NCBI RefSeq assembly: GCF_900089585.1
Contig: NZ_FLRH01000004.1
Span: 1,295,001-1,359,000, forward strand
Source: Micromonospora sediminicola
Lineage (GTDB): Bacteria; Actinomycetota; Actinomycetes; Mycobacteriales; Micromonosporaceae
Direction: 5' to 3'
DNA length: 64,000 nucleotides
Shown: piece by piece, positions 63,804-64,000 of the stretch
How the letters are laid out: every line of letters begins with the position of its first letter
Position numbering within the stretch: the stretch's first letter is position 1
The notes under the pieces: generated by a model
Seen by the model: only the letters and a program-made list of their open reading frames with translations
Databases searched by the model: none
What the model was told of the DNA's origin: nothing
Translations under genes and position numbers: made by a program

Positions 63804-63973
63804 GAGTGTTTCTCCTCGTAGGTGGGGATGTCATCGACGCTAGGTCGGCGCCGGCTGACCGTCGTCCGCGCCGCCGCGCGACCGGGGGTCGCCTGTCGAC
63901 GTACACCTCGGGGTTGCCCCTGACGCCTGCGGACGACAGCGCCGAGGGCCCGGGCGGACCTAGGCTCGAAGGC

Positions 63974-64000
63974 GTGCCCGACACCTCGCCCACCCGCGCC
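63974..64000 (+). CDS. Possible start of a gene cut by the right edge
   Basis: GTG 63974 encodes (M)PDTSPTRA before the sequence ends. A TAGGCT -10-like box lies 13 bases upstream, so a leaderless transcript is possible. There is too little sequence for a family call. Confidence 0.3.

Overview
The window is very GC-rich actinobacterial chromosome. Codon use, the F420-type PPOX protein, an ESX-like secretion cluster, snapalysin, and dispersed GC-rich hairpin repeats point to a Micromonosporaceae member, probably Micromonospora or a close relative. No rRNA, tRNA, integrase or CRISPR array was seen.

Positions 1-39.7 kb look like ordinary, densely packed chromosome. In order they hold: small redox enzymes and a caspase-like unknown; a secreted M15 peptidase; a NarL-type two-component system facing an ABC-2 exporter; a serine hydrolase; an ArsR-like repressor next to oxalate decarboxylase; a LuxR-type regulator; a membrane operon (CDP-alcohol phosphatidyltransferase, alkaline-phosphatase-fold protein, FkbM methyltransferase); two aldo/keto reductases; a DrrAB-like exporter; a large AAA ATPase; a compact ESX-like polymorphic toxin/immunity cluster (YbaB, WXG100-like proteins, YwqJ-like deaminase, SUKH-3); a three-gene cysteine-rich unit of unknown function; a globin-like protein; snapalysin; a four-gene membrane operon; and an SF1 helicase.

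Positions 39.7-57.3 kb form a defence island whose main genes all read leftwards. Its intact core is a five-gene operon: a 50-residue protein, a MORC/MutL-like GHKL ATPase, a DUF4420-type PD-(D/E)XK protein, a Z1-domain ATPase and a 201-residue unknown. It sits beside a C5 cytosine methyltransferase coupled to a Vsr mismatch endonuclease. I read this as a modification-guarded, ATP-dependent restriction system of the MORC/Z1 type. Next to it lies a second two-gene unit, a PLD-SNF2 helicase and a HelD-like helicase, in which both reading frames are broken. A 127-codon remnant of the 36-37 kb helicase closes the island on the right.

Positions 57.8-62.8 kb are decayed: a frameshifted M14 carboxypeptidase without a signal peptide, a lipoprotein broken by a 5-bp duplication, the C-terminal third of an MMPL transporter, and the C-terminal third of a DUF3427 helicase fused head to head with it. 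Two small membrane proteins and the start of another possible gene finish the window. The many single-base frameshifts between 38 and 62.6 kb should be checked against reads, because some lie at homopolymers and may be assembly errors.
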